A DNA stretch of 36,974 nucleotides from Fimbriimonadales bacterium (lineage in GTDB: Bacteria > Armatimonadota > Fimbriimonadia > Fimbriimonadales > GBS-DC): contig JANXAW010000014.1 of NCBI GenBank assembly GCA_025061985.1, forward strand, positions 1 through 36,974, in the 5' to 3' direction. The position numbers and the translations under genes are program-made. A model generated the notes under the pieces. That model did not search any database and was not told the origin of the DNA. It worked only from the letters and a program-made list of their open reading frames with translations. Below, piece after piece: positions 7,786 to 16,456 of the stretch; within the stretch, counting starts at the first letter, position 1; each line of letters begins with the position of its first letter.

Positions 7786-10080
7786 ATGGGAACACCAGTC
7801 TATCGCCAGGAGGTTCCGATTTTTGCGGAAAAGAGTGACCCTACACTGCAGCCCGCCTTTGAACAGCTGGAACGGGGGGAGAGTGAAGCGGCTTTCGAAG
7901 CGTTTCAGAAGTTTCTTGAGGCTCATCCGCACCACCCTGACGCCTACGAGGGCGCAATAGTAGCCCTGCTCCAGCAAACACGCTGGTCAGAAGCAGAAGA
8001 GTTAACGCAGCGCGCACGTCATGCATGCCCCCAATCCCCAGTGCTCATTGCACGGCAAACTTGGAACTGGATCTACCTTACACGCGAGTCTGAAGCATAT
8101 CCCCTAGTGGTTGAGCTGTTGGAAAAGGGCTTCTGCCATCCTGATTGGTTGCGCGAGGTGGTGCTCCCGTTGCGGAATGTGCTCATCTGTCGCCTGAGCG
8201 ACCTGCGTCGTACCCCCTATCCAAAGCACGTCCGCACGCAGTATCGTAAGACACTACAGACAAGCATCCGCACCTTAGAGCATTGGCTGCAGCAGCATCA
8301 GTTCCCCATCCCTGACGAGCCTGTTGGCACGAAGATTACTCTAAGCATGATTGCCCGCGACGAGGCGGAGCTTTTAGCAGAGTGCCTCAAAAGCGTTCAA
8401 GGCGTGGTCGATGAGATTGTGCTGGTGGACACAGGCTCTACTGACGCCACGCCTCAGATTGCGAAACGGTTCGGCGCAAAAGTCATCCACGCCGAGTGGC
8501 AAAATGATTTCGCAGCTGCCCGCAATCTCGCCTTAGAGCACGCCACAGGCGATTGGATTTTGGTGCTGGACGCCGATGAGCGGCTCAAGCCTGAGTCAAG
8601 GCAGGCGATCTTGAATGCCGTCCGCCACCCACAGTTTGCTGCCTTTCACTTGGAAATCGTGAATGAGTTCGGGGAGGGCGAGTACTTTATTCATCGCTTG
8701 GTGCGCCTATTTCGTCGGTTGCCCGGCATACGCTGGGAAGGGGCAATCCACGAACAAATCGTGCCTAGCATTGCCCGCCTCAAGGGACGGATTGCTACGG
8801 TAGAGGCGCAGATTTTGCACCTTGGCTACCGCGAGCCCCTAATGCGCCGACGCAAAAAAATCGAGCGCAACCTCGCGATTATTCAGCAAGAGTTGGAGCG
8901 CAACCCCAACGACCTGTTTCATAAGTTCAATATGATGCACACCTACTTCGTGGCGGGCAACTATGAGCAAGCGATTTACTGGGCAGAACAAGTCTGCCCT
9001 TACTTACGGGGCGACGAGGATTACGCTGGGCAGTCTTGGTGCGACTGGATGATTGCGCTTGCGCGCTTAGGGTGCTTGGAGCAGGCACTACAGGTGGGTG
9101 CCGATGCCTTAGCACGCGGGATCGACGACCCACTTGTACACTACACATTGGCGCAACTGTACTATCAACTGGGCTACTATCAGAAGACGCTAGAAGCGTT
9201 GGAGGCAACGCGCGAGTCAGCAACCCGCATTGGCTTGCTTACGCCCGATGGGGAAACGCTTCGGGTGGGCAGTCGGTTTACAGGCGATATAGGTATTGTC
9301 GGGCACAAGTGGTGGGCGTTGTACGCGCGTGCCTTGCGGGGGCTAGGGCGATTGGAAGAGGCGCGTATGTGCCTAAGCCGACTGCACCAAGAACGCCCAG
9401 ACGACCCAGTAGTGCTAATCGAATACGGTCAGCTCCTTCAGGAGCTAGGCGAGCGCGAGCAGGCGGAGCAGGTGTTCCTGCAGCTAGCAGCCCACCGAGC
9501 GTACGAACTCACCGCCCACCAGCTACTGGCACGCCTGTGGTGGGAAGTCAAGAACTATCAGCGCGCGTTGCCGTATATACGCGCCGTAGCGATTGCCCTG
9601 CCCGAAAGCCCTGAGTGGCAGGAGATGTGGCTCCATGCGGCGCAAGAAGCCTGTCAGTGGCGCCGCGTAGTAGAAGCCTACACCTTCCGCGAACAGCACG
9701 GATACCCCATTACTGCGCAAATGCACATCAATTGGGGGCGCGCCCTCTGGCAGCTTAGGGAGTATGGCAGCGCTCTAGAACATTTTAGACAAGCGATAGA
9801 GTTAGACCCCAGCGATCCAAACGCCTTTTTGAATGCAGGCGACGCGCTCTACCAACTGGGCGCCTACGCCGAAGCAGCGGAAGCGTATGCTGCGGGCATT
9901 GAGCGCGACCCCACCAACGCGCAAGCATGGTTCACCTTGGGCAACTGCTACTTCCGCATGGGCGTCTACGATGCGGCGCGCATCGCCTACGAGCGGGCAC
10001 TGGCACTTGACCCCAACCACGAGCGCGCTCGCCACAACTTGGAGCTTACTGACGAGTGCATCCGCAATACTGCCGCCTAA
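7786..10080 (+). CDS. Family 2 glycosyltransferase flanked by TPR repeats
   Basis: This 764-residue protein has a short TPR-like region at about 20-90, a GT2 (GT-A fold) domain at about 183-400 and many TPR repeats from about 400 to the end. The GT2 domain starts ITLSMIARDEAE, has VDTGSTD at 214-220 for nucleotide binding and the metal-binding DxD as DAD at 262-264, followed by an RLFRR region and a WEGAIHEQ segment. The last repeats are canonical TPRs (for example ALEHFRQAIELDPSDPNAFLNAGDALYQLG). Such proteins transfer a sugar to protein or glycan acceptors; the TPRs probably bind the acceptor or partner. No signal or membrane segment is seen. A G-rich Shine-Dalgarno (AAGGGGGGG) precedes the ATG. 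It may share a transcript with the MerR gene. Confidence 0.88.
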   Translation: MGTPVYRQEVPIFAEKSDPTLQPAFEQLERGESEAAFEAFQKFLEAHPHHPDAYEGAIVALLQQTRWSEAEELTQRARHACPQSPVLIARQTWNWIYLTRESEAYPLVVELLEKGFCHPDWLREVVLPLRNVLICRLSDLRRTPYPKHVRTQYRKTLQTSIRTLEHWLQQHQFPIPDEPVGTKITLSMIARDEAELLAECLKSVQGVVDEIVLVDTGSTDATPQIAKRFGAKVIHAEWQNDFAAARNLALEHATGDWILVLDADERLKPESRQAILNAVRHPQFAAFHLEIVNEFGEGEYFIHRLVRLFRRLPGIRWEGAIHEQIVPSIARLKGRIATVEAQILHLGYREPLMRRRKKIERNLAIIQQELERNPNDLFHKFNMMHTYFVAGNYEQAIYWAEQVCPYLRGDEDYAGQSWCDWMIALARLGCLEQALQVGADALARGIDDPLVHYTLAQLYYQLGYYQKTLEALEATRESATRIGLLTPDGETLRVGSRFTGDIGIVGHKWWALYARALRGLGRLEEARMCLSRLHQERPDDPVVLIEYGQLLQELGEREQAEQVFLQLAAHRAYELTAHQLLARLWWEVKNYQRALPYIRAVAIALPESPEWQEMWLHAAQEACQWRRVVEAYTFREQHGYPITAQMHINWGRALWQLREYGSALEHFRQAIELDPSDPNAFLNAGDALYQLGAYAEAAEAYAAGIERDPTNAQAWFTLGNCYFRMGVYDAARIAYERALALDPNHERARHNLELTDECIRNTAA

Positions 10081-10082
10081 GG

Positions 10083-11225
10083 CTACACAATACGACGCTC
10101 CACAATCGCCACAGGGTCGAAGGTGCGCAGCCGCCAGCCGATCGTCAATAACGCAAATAGAAGCACCATTATCGGTACAGGTAAAGTGTACTGATACGCA
10201 ATCGGGTCCAGCGGCTCAAGATACAGCCCGCGCGGCTCCATAATCGACACCTTCGCCCACATTAGAACGCCCAGCGCGCTCAGCACCCCCAGCACCCAAC
10301 CCAACACTACCACAGCGATTGTCTCTAGTGAGACCCGCACCAGTAGCCCCATCCGAGTAAAGCCGATTGCCTGTAGCAATCCAAACTCCACCAACCGCTG
10401 CTGGAAGTAGATGTTGGCAAGCAAACCTGTCATCGTCGCCAGCATCACCGCAACGACCATCACCACCACGCCCGTGATGAAGTAGAGGTTCTTGAAGGCG
10501 CGGTGGGTCTCCTCTTGCAGCTCGGCGTACGTCCACACGCGCGCTTTTTCGCCTTTGAGCTGCTGGCGGAGCCACGCATCTAAGCGCGGTTGGTAGCGCG
10601 GCTCAGTGGCGAAAACCAGCAAGTTGCGCGTCGGCGGGAAAAAGTGATTGCGAACGAACTCCACTGAGGTGATGGCTAGCCATGTTTCACCTTTGAGCAC
10701 ACCCACCACGCGCACAGGCACAGGCGCATACTGGTCAGGCACAAAGGGTGAAAGCACCACATCGCCAAGTTTGAGTTTCTTGTTGCGCATCAGCGGTTCC
10801 GAGAGCACAACAGCTGGCTCGCCAGGCAGTGGATAGCGCCCTTCCCCCAGCACCAACCGACAGCGCGCCGCTAAAAGCTCCATCTTGTCGCGCTCCAGCC
10901 CAAAAATCACGAATGGCATCTTGCCCACAATCGTTTCAGCGTTCATAAAACACACAACGGTTTCGAACGAGCCGCCATAATAGGGGGCACTCCGAATGCG
11001 CTCTACCAGCTCGGGCTTGAGCGTGTCGGAACCGCGCGGGGTCACTGCAGCAAAATAGCGGTTGTAGTCGTAGATTTTCAAAATCGTGCGATCAATAGAG
11101 TTGAGCAGTGCTACTACGCTGGCGATGGTTAGCACTGCCAGCGCAAGCACCAAGGTGAGGGGCAAGCTACGCCCCGGGTTGCGCACCAAGAACAAAATCG
11201 GCGAGAGCGGATGGCGCCGTGGCAT
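10083..11225 (-). CDS. FtsX/MacB-type ABC transporter permease, orphan
   Basis: This 380-residue membrane protein has one N-terminal transmembrane helix (about 21-43), a large extracytoplasmic MacB_PCD-like domain (about 45-245) and three C-terminal helices (about 255-280, 300-330, 350-370), ending with the FtsX-family pattern FDPVAIVERR. This is the FtsX/MacB/LolC permease architecture. No ATPase gene lies next to it, so the partner must be encoded elsewhere. The ATG at 11225 is 4 bases after the stop of the upstream glycosidase-like gene; the longer open frame would begin inside that gene. The two genes probably form one operon. Export or membrane remodelling is likely, but the substrate is unknown. 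Confidence 0.85.
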   Translation of the reverse strand: MPRRHPLSPILFLVRNPGRSLPLTLVLALAVLTIASVVALLNSIDRTILKIYDYNRYFAAVTPRGSDTLKPELVERIRSAPYYGGSFETVVCFMNAETIVGKMPFVIFGLERDKMELLAARCRLVLGEGRYPLPGEPAVVLSEPLMRNKKLKLGDVVLSPFVPDQYAPVPVRVVGVLKGETWLAITSVEFVRNHFFPPTRNLLVFATEPRYQPRLDAWLRQQLKGEKARVWTYAELQEETHRAFKNLYFITGVVVMVVAVMLATMTGLLANIYFQQRLVEFGLLQAIGFTRMGLLVRVSLETIAVVVLGWVLGVLSALGVLMWAKVSIMEPRGLYLEPLDPIAYQYTLPVPIMVLLFALLTIGWRLRTFDPVAIVERRIV

Positions 11226-11229
11226 GCAC

Positions 11230-14200
11230 TCACTTCTTTTGCCACTGTAGCAATACAGGCTCCAACGGTTGCAAAGTGAGTGTACCCTCCACGGTGGTGC
11301 CGTCAATCAGATTTGTAGCCGTGATGGGCTTGCCTTGGTCGTCCACCACACGCACCGTGATGGGCTGGCGCGTATAGTTGCACAAGCTGGCGACGTACCC
11401 GTTTTCATAGGGCGCGGTGCGATAGCTTACGCCCCACACGGGCATATCGTTCTCCTTCAGTAGCTGCAAGGGGCGCTCAATCCGCCAGTTTTTCAGCAGG
11501 GGCGCAATTCGCAGAAACAGGCGCGGCGCGTCCAAAAGCGGGTTACGCTCGAACACTTGCCCACCTATGCGGGAGAAGCGTCCGCGCCGATAAAGGTCGT
11601 ACTGCAAAGTCGGCTCGCCGAAACTTAGGATTTGCACGCCGCGCTGCTGGCGCAGGTAGTCCAGCTCGGCAAACGCCTCGTCAGAAAGATACTGCGTGTT
11701 GGCGATTAGAATCCGCGACGCGCCCTTGGGCACGCGCCGCTCCGCCAATTGACGCTCGGTGATGAAGCCCACGCGTACTCCTAGCATCGTGAGCGCGATG
11801 TACAAACTATCGCGCGGTATTACGGCATCTGCCCCCTGCATGACCATATCGTACTGCGAGTAGAGGATGTACACATCGGGGGGCTGATTCTGCAAGGCGG
11901 CGATGTAGGGCGCAAGGCGGTTTAAGTCAAGAGTGGTGTGGGCTAATGCCTCAACGATCTCAGGGCGGTGCAAGATGCTACCTGCAAAGTCGCTTTTAGG
12001 ATCGTCGGCACGCTCCCAAACCCAGAAGGTAGTCGCCGACATGCCGCGGATCGCCTCTTCCCATAGCACGGCGCGCGCATGCTGAGGCGACACATAGCGC
12101 GTCTCACGGTCGCGGATAATGTGGTTCTCAGAGTTAAACAGCGGCGCATCTCGCAGCGAGCGTTGTAGGTCATGCGCCAGCATCGTTGTCACCCAATCAA
12201 ATGCCCACGGCGAGTTCTTGTCCCAAACGGGGTATGTGGCTGCGTCGTTGCCGTTGAGTTCGCAAAACTCCGCGAACCGCTCTGGGTCTACGCCTCGCGA
12301 AAGCTCACGGTCGTTGACGAAGCTCCAGCTCATCAGTTTGACATGCTTGGGCACACCAGGCAAGTGCTTCTCGATAGCGCGCGCGACTTCGCGATGCCAT
12401 GCAGCCAACGCCTCGGCATTGAACTGCTGCCACTCGGCATATGGCGCGCCCATCTCAGGAGTTGGAACGGGGATCTCATCCCAACTGGCGTAGTTCGTCT
12501 TCCAGCGAGTGTTGAGCGTAATAAGGTTTTTGTGGCGCTTTTGCAGCCACGCGCGCCACGCCCGTAGATGAGGGGGTGAGGTAGGCGACTCTACGTTGGT
12601 CGGCTCATTAGAAAGGCAGATGCTGAGCAAGGCGGGGCGGTCTCTGAGCAACGGCGCAAAGGCGTCAATGTAGCGACGCATAATGTCCAAGCTTTCGGGC
12701 GCGAAGAGGCTGTACTGAATAAAACCTTCGCGCTGCTGCCTAAGCTCAGGGTAGCGCTCATAAACCCAGTCTGGCATACAGTGCGGGCTAATCAGCAGGT
12801 CGACCTTCACATTGGCTGCCGCGGCGCGGCGCAGCAGAGGCAGCACATCGTCCTCAAACGCCTGCAAGCTTACCTTGTCGGGTTCAGGAAGCACATCCCG
12901 CACGCCTCGCTCAATCTGTATCAGGTTGAAGCCCATCTGAGCGAGTTTTTCGAGGTCGGCGCGTACCTGCTTGAAGTGCCCAAAGCCCACGAAGAACACA
13001 GGGCGTCGCTGGCGCTCGCCTGTGAGCGGGTTTTCGGTTTCAGCAATCAGTGAGGCGCCTTGAATTTCCACGGGCGAGGTCACATAGCGGGGCACGGTAG
13101 GTAGCGGGCGCGTGCCTGCAAGAGCATCCGCCAGCATTTGGTTCAAGCGGGCAGCGACGCGCTCCATTTCGTCCAGCTGCTGATAAGCACGCTGGAGCTG
13201 CCCCTTGCGCAGGTCATCTTCCACATAGCGTACGAACTCTCGTAGGATGATGAAGCTCGCTTGTGGGTAAGCAACATCTTGCCCCCGCTGGCGCACGGCT
13301 TGTAGCTGCGCTTCCCAGTTGCTTAGCTGCGCGCGGAGCGTGCTAAGTCTCTGCTCCGCAAGCGCGCGTGTGAAGAAGCGTAGCGGGCGCTCTACTTCCG
13401 CAAGCGTTTGCCTTCCTTGACGCAGTCGGATGCGCAAGGTTTGCTCTGGAGCGTTTGGTGCGTCGAATTCAAACTCCACGCGCGCATGTCCTGCGCTGAG
13501 GTTGGTGCGTTGGCGTGCGCGCTGAGTGCCCAGCTCCACTTCCATCTCCACTCGGCGCAAGGGCTGAGCCGTGTAGAGTTCAAACCCGATGCGTCCGCGC
13601 GGCTCGTTTAGGTAGATCTGGTCGCCCACATCATCCAGCGTAAGAATTGGGTGCTCAGGGGCTTCGGCGGGCGTGAAGGGCGTTGCGCGGTTGCCCGCCT
13701 CCAGCTTCACGGCGTCAATCCACACGCCATCTGTGGGCGCTTCAATCACCACTATCAGCTCGAAGTTACTCTCGTTAGGCTTAGTTGCGAAAGTGATCTC
13801 CGCGCGTCGCCACAACCCGCCTGTGTCCTCCAAAGGCAAACGCACACGCCACCCTTCGCCGCCCCCAATAAAGCCCACATATCCGTCGCGCGTTTTGTAG
13901 CGCACGCTCAGAGTGTACACCGCCCCTGGCTGCACAGGCACCCCGCCCTCATAGCGTAACAGTCCGTAGACCTCTGCCCCAAATGGCGTAGTGTTGGTGA
14001 ACTTAAGGCAACGCTGCCCCGTGGCTCCTGGCTCTGATACTACCTGCATGGTGGAATCTGTATTCCGCCTATCCCAAACCCAGCCGACAGGAAGGTCGTT
14101 GGACACAAGCTCAAAACTGGCATTGCGGACAAGGTTAGGATTAGGCGCAGTACTTAGCGGGGTTAGGCTCAATTTCGGTTGCGCACCAGCAGTTAGCACC

Positions 14201-14235
14201 CACAAAGCTCCCAAAGCCAGTGCCACGCCGCGCAT
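11230..14235 (-). CDS. Large secreted glycoside-hydrolase-like protein (clan GH-A, GH42-like)
   Basis: This 1001-residue protein starts with a signal peptide (MRGVALALGALWVLTAGAQP). Residues about 33-185 look like a carbohydrate-binding jelly-roll module (NLVRNASFE start, DGVWIDAVKLE end). A beta domain at about 200-290 and a coiled-coil segment at about 293-372 precede a TIM-barrel region from about 410. In clan GH-A the acid/base Glu follows Asn: SNEP here gives E544, and the likely nucleophile is E703 in NSEN. A Rossmann-like trimerisation-type domain (about 790-920) and a small beta domain end the protein, resembling GH42. Substrate is not predictable. The start has GGAGG and a TATACT box upstream; the longer frame would add 24 residues before the signal peptide. 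Downstream gene: orphan permease. Confidence 0.8.
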   Translation of the reverse strand: MRGVALALGALWVLTAGAQPKLSLTPLSTAPNPNLVRNASFELVSNDLPVGWVWDRRNTDSTMQVVSEPGATGQRCLKFTNTTPFGAEVYGLLRYEGGVPVQPGAVYTLSVRYKTRDGYVGFIGGGEGWRVRLPLEDTGGLWRRAEITFATKPNESNFELIVVIEAPTDGVWIDAVKLEAGNRATPFTPAEAPEHPILTLDDVGDQIYLNEPRGRIGFELYTAQPLRRVEMEVELGTQRARQRTNLSAGHARVEFEFDAPNAPEQTLRIRLRQGRQTLAEVERPLRFFTRALAEQRLSTLRAQLSNWEAQLQAVRQRGQDVAYPQASFIILREFVRYVEDDLRKGQLQRAYQQLDEMERVAARLNQMLADALAGTRPLPTVPRYVTSPVEIQGASLIAETENPLTGERQRRPVFFVGFGHFKQVRADLEKLAQMGFNLIQIERGVRDVLPEPDKVSLQAFEDDVLPLLRRAAAANVKVDLLISPHCMPDWVYERYPELRQQREGFIQYSLFAPESLDIMRRYIDAFAPLLRDRPALLSICLSNEPTNVESPTSPPHLRAWRAWLQKRHKNLITLNTRWKTNYASWDEIPVPTPEMGAPYAEWQQFNAEALAAWHREVARAIEKHLPGVPKHVKLMSWSFVNDRELSRGVDPERFAEFCELNGNDAATYPVWDKNSPWAFDWVTTMLAHDLQRSLRDAPLFNSENHIIRDRETRYVSPQHARAVLWEEAIRGMSATTFWVWERADDPKSDFAGSILHRPEIVEALAHTTLDLNRLAPYIAALQNQPPDVYILYSQYDMVMQGADAVIPRDSLYIALTMLGVRVGFITERQLAERRVPKGASRILIANTQYLSDEAFAELDYLRQQRGVQILSFGEPTLQYDLYRRGRFSRIGGQVFERNPLLDAPRLFLRIAPLLKNWRIERPLQLLKENDMPVWGVSYRTAPYENGYVASLCNYTRQPITVRVVDDQGKPITATNLIDGTTVEGTLTLQPLEPVLLQWQKK

Positions 14236-14257
14236 CACCGCCCTCCATTGCAGCGAG

Positions 14258-14263
14258 AGTATA
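14258..14263 (-). promoter_or_regulatory. -10 element TATACT of the glycosidase-permease operon
   Basis: On the minus strand TATACT preceded by GGG lies 22 bases before the ATG at 14235. A GGAGG Shine-Dalgarno site lies in between, so this gene should have a short conventional leader. Confidence 0.55.
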
Positions 14264-14302
14264 CCCAAGTGAGGAAGTGGTGCTATTTTTGCAGCAGTTC
14301 GG

Positions 14303-14308
14303 TACAAT
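14303..14308 (+). promoter_or_regulatory. -10 element TACAAT of infA
   Basis: TACAAT preceded by GG lies 20 bases before the infA ATG; a strong Shine-Dalgarno (GGGAGGTGATG) follows. The box is 39 bases from the divergent box at 14258-14263. Confidence 0.55.
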
Positions 14309-14328
14309 AATTATCGGGAGGTGATGCG

Positions 14329-14553
14329 ATGGCGAAGGTAGAGGGCAAGGAGATTGAGGTCGATGGCACTGTAGTGGAGTGCCTGCCTAATACCACGTTC
14401 AAAGTCGAGGTAGAGGGCGGGCACACAGTGTTAGCGTACCTATCGGGTAAGATGCGCATCAATTTCATTCGCATCTTGCCTGGGGATCGCGTGAGGGTAG
14501 CGCTTTCGCCTTACGACCTCAGCCGAGGACGAATCGTTTATCGATACAAGTAA
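14329..14553 (+). CDS. infA: Translation initiation factor IF-1
   Basis: This 74-residue protein is a single S1/OB-fold domain that binds the A site of the 30S subunit during initiation. Typical segments are [43 protein letters not shown] and the ending [13 protein letters not shown]. Length is standard (72-74). It has its own promoter box and a strong Shine-Dalgarno site. In most bacteria infA follows secY-adk-map; here it starts a block of its own next to a divergent glycosidase-like gene, and is separated from rpmJ by 315 bases. Confidence 0.97.
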   Translation: MAKVEGKEIEVDGTVVECLPNTTFKVEVEGGHTVLAYLSGKMRINFIRILPGDRVRVALSPYDLSRGRIVYRYK

Positions 14554-14664
14554 CGAGCAATGCCTCGGTGCATGGCACGGCATGTCCGTCTGGCAAAGGC
14601 ATGCCGAGCTGCGGTACCTATCAAAGTAAGTTAGGTAAGGCAGTAGGTCTCATGAACAAACCAG

Positions 14665-14743
14665 GCGACCGACTCCGTTCCTGTGCAGACCAAATCGACC
14701 CCGGTGGCTTGGGCGGTGGCTGCGCACGAACGGAGTTGGTCGT
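14665..14743. repeat. Long inverted repeat between infA and rpmJ
   Basis: Arms 14665-14680 and 14728-14743 pair over 16 positions with two G-U pairs (core GACCGACTCCGTTC against GAACGGAGTTGGTC). The stem continues inward as GTGC/GCAC after a two-base bulge. It is by far the longest pairing I found between genes in this window. No T-run follows it. Confidence 0.7.
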
Positions 14744-14807
14744 CAGTTAGTGCAGGTACTCTTTGGTTTCCTGCTTTGGTACTTGCATTCCCTCTGGGGC
14801 TGTGAGG

Positions 14808-14813
14808 TATAAT
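14808..14813 (+). promoter_or_regulatory. -10 element TATAAT of the rpmJ-rpoA operon
   Basis: Perfect TATAAT preceded by GAGG, with a possible -35 TTGCAT at 14783-14788 (19-base spacing). The rpmJ ATG is 55 bases downstream, leaving a leader of about 48 bases. Confidence 0.65.
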
Positions 14814-14868
14814 ACGCCCTTGCGAGCAGGGACATTTTCGCAACCCTTGCACGCGGAGGCGAGACCAC

Positions 14869-14982
14869 ATGAAAGTACGAGCATCGGTCAAACGGATGTG
14901 CGCCAAATGCAAAATCATTCGGCGCAAGGGTGTGGTTCGCGTCATCTGCGAGAACCCAAAGCATAAACAGCGTCAAGGTTAG
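14869..14982 (+). CDS. rpmJ: 50S ribosomal protein bL36
   Basis: This 37-residue protein reads [15 protein letters not shown] at its start, as is typical for bL36. The zinc ligands C11, C14, C27 and H32 are all present, so it is the zinc-binding form. A GGAGG site lies 10 bases before the ATG. It is the first gene of the classic rpmJ-rpsM-rpsK-rpsD-rpoA-rplQ order. Confidence 0.97.
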   Translation: MKVRASVKRMCAKCKIIRRKGVVRVICENPKHKQRQG

Positions 14983-14991
14983 GAGGCCCTT

Positions 14992-15378
14992 ATGGCGCGC
15001 ATTGCCGGAGTGGACTTACCGCGCGATCGCAAGATAGAGTACGCCCTGCCCGTGATCTACGGGATTGGGCTATCTCTGTCGCGCAAAATCTTACAAGCAA
15101 CAGGAATCGATCCCAACAAGCGCGTGCGGGATCTCACCGAGGAAGAGATCGCGAAACTCCGCGCTGAGATTGAAAACAACTATGTGATTGAGGGCGACCT
15201 GCGACGCGAGCAACGCATGAATATTCAGCGGCTGATAGACATCGGCTGCTATCGAGGCATACGTCATCGTCGCGGTCTGCCCGTGCGTGGTCAGCGCACT
15301 CGCACCAATGCTCGCACGCGCAAAGGTCCGCGCAAGACCGTTAGCACTGGTCGGCGTCGCCGAGCAGCTAAGAAGTAA
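14992..15378 (+). CDS. rpsM: 30S ribosomal protein uS13
   Basis: This 128-residue protein starts [19 protein letters not shown] and ends with a basic tail ([16 protein letters not shown]) that reaches the decoding region and tRNAs. The helix-two-turns-helix segment [17 protein letters not shown] and the LPVRGQRT signature are clear. A Shine-Dalgarno AGGAGG lies between the rpmJ stop and this ATG. Length is normal. Confidence 0.97.
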   Translation: MARIAGVDLPRDRKIEYALPVIYGIGLSLSRKILQATGIDPNKRVRDLTEEEIAKLRAEIENNYVIEGDLRREQRMNIQRLIDIGCYRGIRHRRGLPVRGQRTRTNARTRKGPRKTVSTGRRRRAAKK

Positions 15379-15389
15379 GGGGATAGGCT

Positions 15390-15782
15390 ATGGCACGCAA
15401 AGCACGCGCAGGAGCACCTGCAAAGGAGCGCAAGAACGTTGTGCATGGCTTAGCCCACATTCACGCCACGTTCAACAACACCATCGTTACAATCACCGAC
15501 TTGGAAGGCAACACGATTACGTGGGCAAGTGGTGGCTCGGTGGGCTTTACGGGCACAAAGAAGGGCACGCCCTTTGCTGCGCAGCTGGCAGCGGAGCGCG
15601 CCGCCCGCGCCGCGATGGAACACGGCATGCGCAAAGTCGACGTGCTGGTCAAAGGTCCAGGGCCAGGGCGCGAAACCGCGATCCGCTCGCTGCAAGCAGC
15701 AGGGCTGGAAATCTTGAGCATCAAAGATGTCACCCCTGTGCCCCACAACGGCTGCCGACCGCCCAAGCGCCGACGTGTGTAA
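15390..15782 (+). CDS. rpsK: 30S ribosomal protein uS11
   Basis: This 130-residue protein lines the platform of the small subunit. Typical segments are [49 protein letters not shown] and the ending [17 protein letters not shown]. It lies 11 bases after rpsM with a GGGGATAGG purine stretch as ribosome site. Confidence 0.97.
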   Translation: MARKARAGAPAKERKNVVHGLAHIHATFNNTIVTITDLEGNTITWASGGSVGFTGTKKGTPFAAQLAAERAARAAMEHGMRKVDVLVKGPGPGRETAIRSLQAAGLEILSIKDVTPVPHNGCRPPKRRRV

Positions 15783-15800
15783 TCAGGGAGGCAAACAGCG

Positions 15801-16439
15801 ATGTCAGTCGTCTGGGAATCGAAATGCACTATCTGTCGGCGAGCAGGAGTTAAGCTGTACCTAAAGGGTGAGCGTTGCTACACCAAAAAGTGCGCGCTGG
15901 AGCGCCGCAACTACCCGCCTGGGCAACACGGTCCGCGCCAGCGCGAGCGCAAACTCAGCGAGTACGGCGAGCAGCTACGCGAAAAGCAAAAACTTCGCCA
16001 AATCTACCAGATTCGCGAGAGGCAGTTCCGCCGCTATGTAGAGAATGCCCAACGCGCCCGCGGCGTTACAGGCGAGATGCTCCTACGCCAATTGGAGATG
16101 CGCTTGGATAACGTCGTGTACCGACTGGGCTTCGCCGTTTCCCGCGGGCAAGCGCGTCAAATGGTTTCTCACCGCTTCATTACCGTCAACGGCAGACGCA
16201 TAAACATCCCCTCGTACCAAGTGCGCGAGGGCGATGTGATTAGCATCCACGAGTCCAAGCGCAACACGGTGCTGGGCAAGGAGGCGATCGCCCGCGCAGC
16301 TGAGCACACCCCGCCTCCTTGGCTTTCCTACGATCCCACCACCGTGCAGGGCAAGGTCCTCCACCCACCCACTGCCGACGAGATCCGATTAGACGCCGAA
16401 ATTGATTTGCAAAAAATCATTGAGTTCTACAGCCGCTAA
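15801..16439 (+). CDS. rpsD: 30S ribosomal protein uS4, zinc-binding form
   Basis: This 212-residue protein is an early assembly protein that binds 16S rRNA and in many bacteria represses its own operon. Near the N-terminus C9, C12, C26 and C31 form the zinc site of the C+ type. The S4 RNA-binding domain (MRLDNVVYRLGFAVSRGQARQ) lies near residues 95-160. GGGAGG precedes the ATG. Length is normal for this form. Confidence 0.97.
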   Translation: MSVVWESKCTICRRAGVKLYLKGERCYTKKCALERRNYPPGQHGPRQRERKLSEYGEQLREKQKLRQIYQIRERQFRRYVENAQRARGVTGEMLLRQLEMRLDNVVYRLGFAVSRGQARQMVSHRFITVNGRRINIPSYQVREGDVISIHESKRNTVLGKEAIARAAEHTPPPWLSYDPTTVQGKVLHPPTADEIRLDAEIDLQKIIEFYSR

Positions 16440-16456
16440 GGAGGCAGGTTCAGCGG

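Larger units (their letters stand above)
14554..14868 (+). other. Gene-free interval between infA and rpmJ
   Basis: No convincing gene is seen in these 315 bases; open frames on both strands lack Shine-Dalgarno sites and family likeness. The interval holds a small hairpin (CGGCATG with CATGCCG, about 14579-14607), the long inverted repeat at 14665-14743 and the TATAAT promoter box at 14808-14813 for rpmJ and the following operon. Confidence 0.6.

Noticed and set aside
14665-14743. Inverted repeat as a tRNA or intrinsic terminator
   Set aside because: The fold is a single long stem with no cloverleaf or TPsiC sequence, and no T-run follows.
14631-14945. Minus-strand open frame across the infA-rpmJ gap
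   Set aside because: It runs over rpmJ and the inverted repeat, has no ribosome site and no recognisable domain; similar words on both strands come from the inverted repeat itself.
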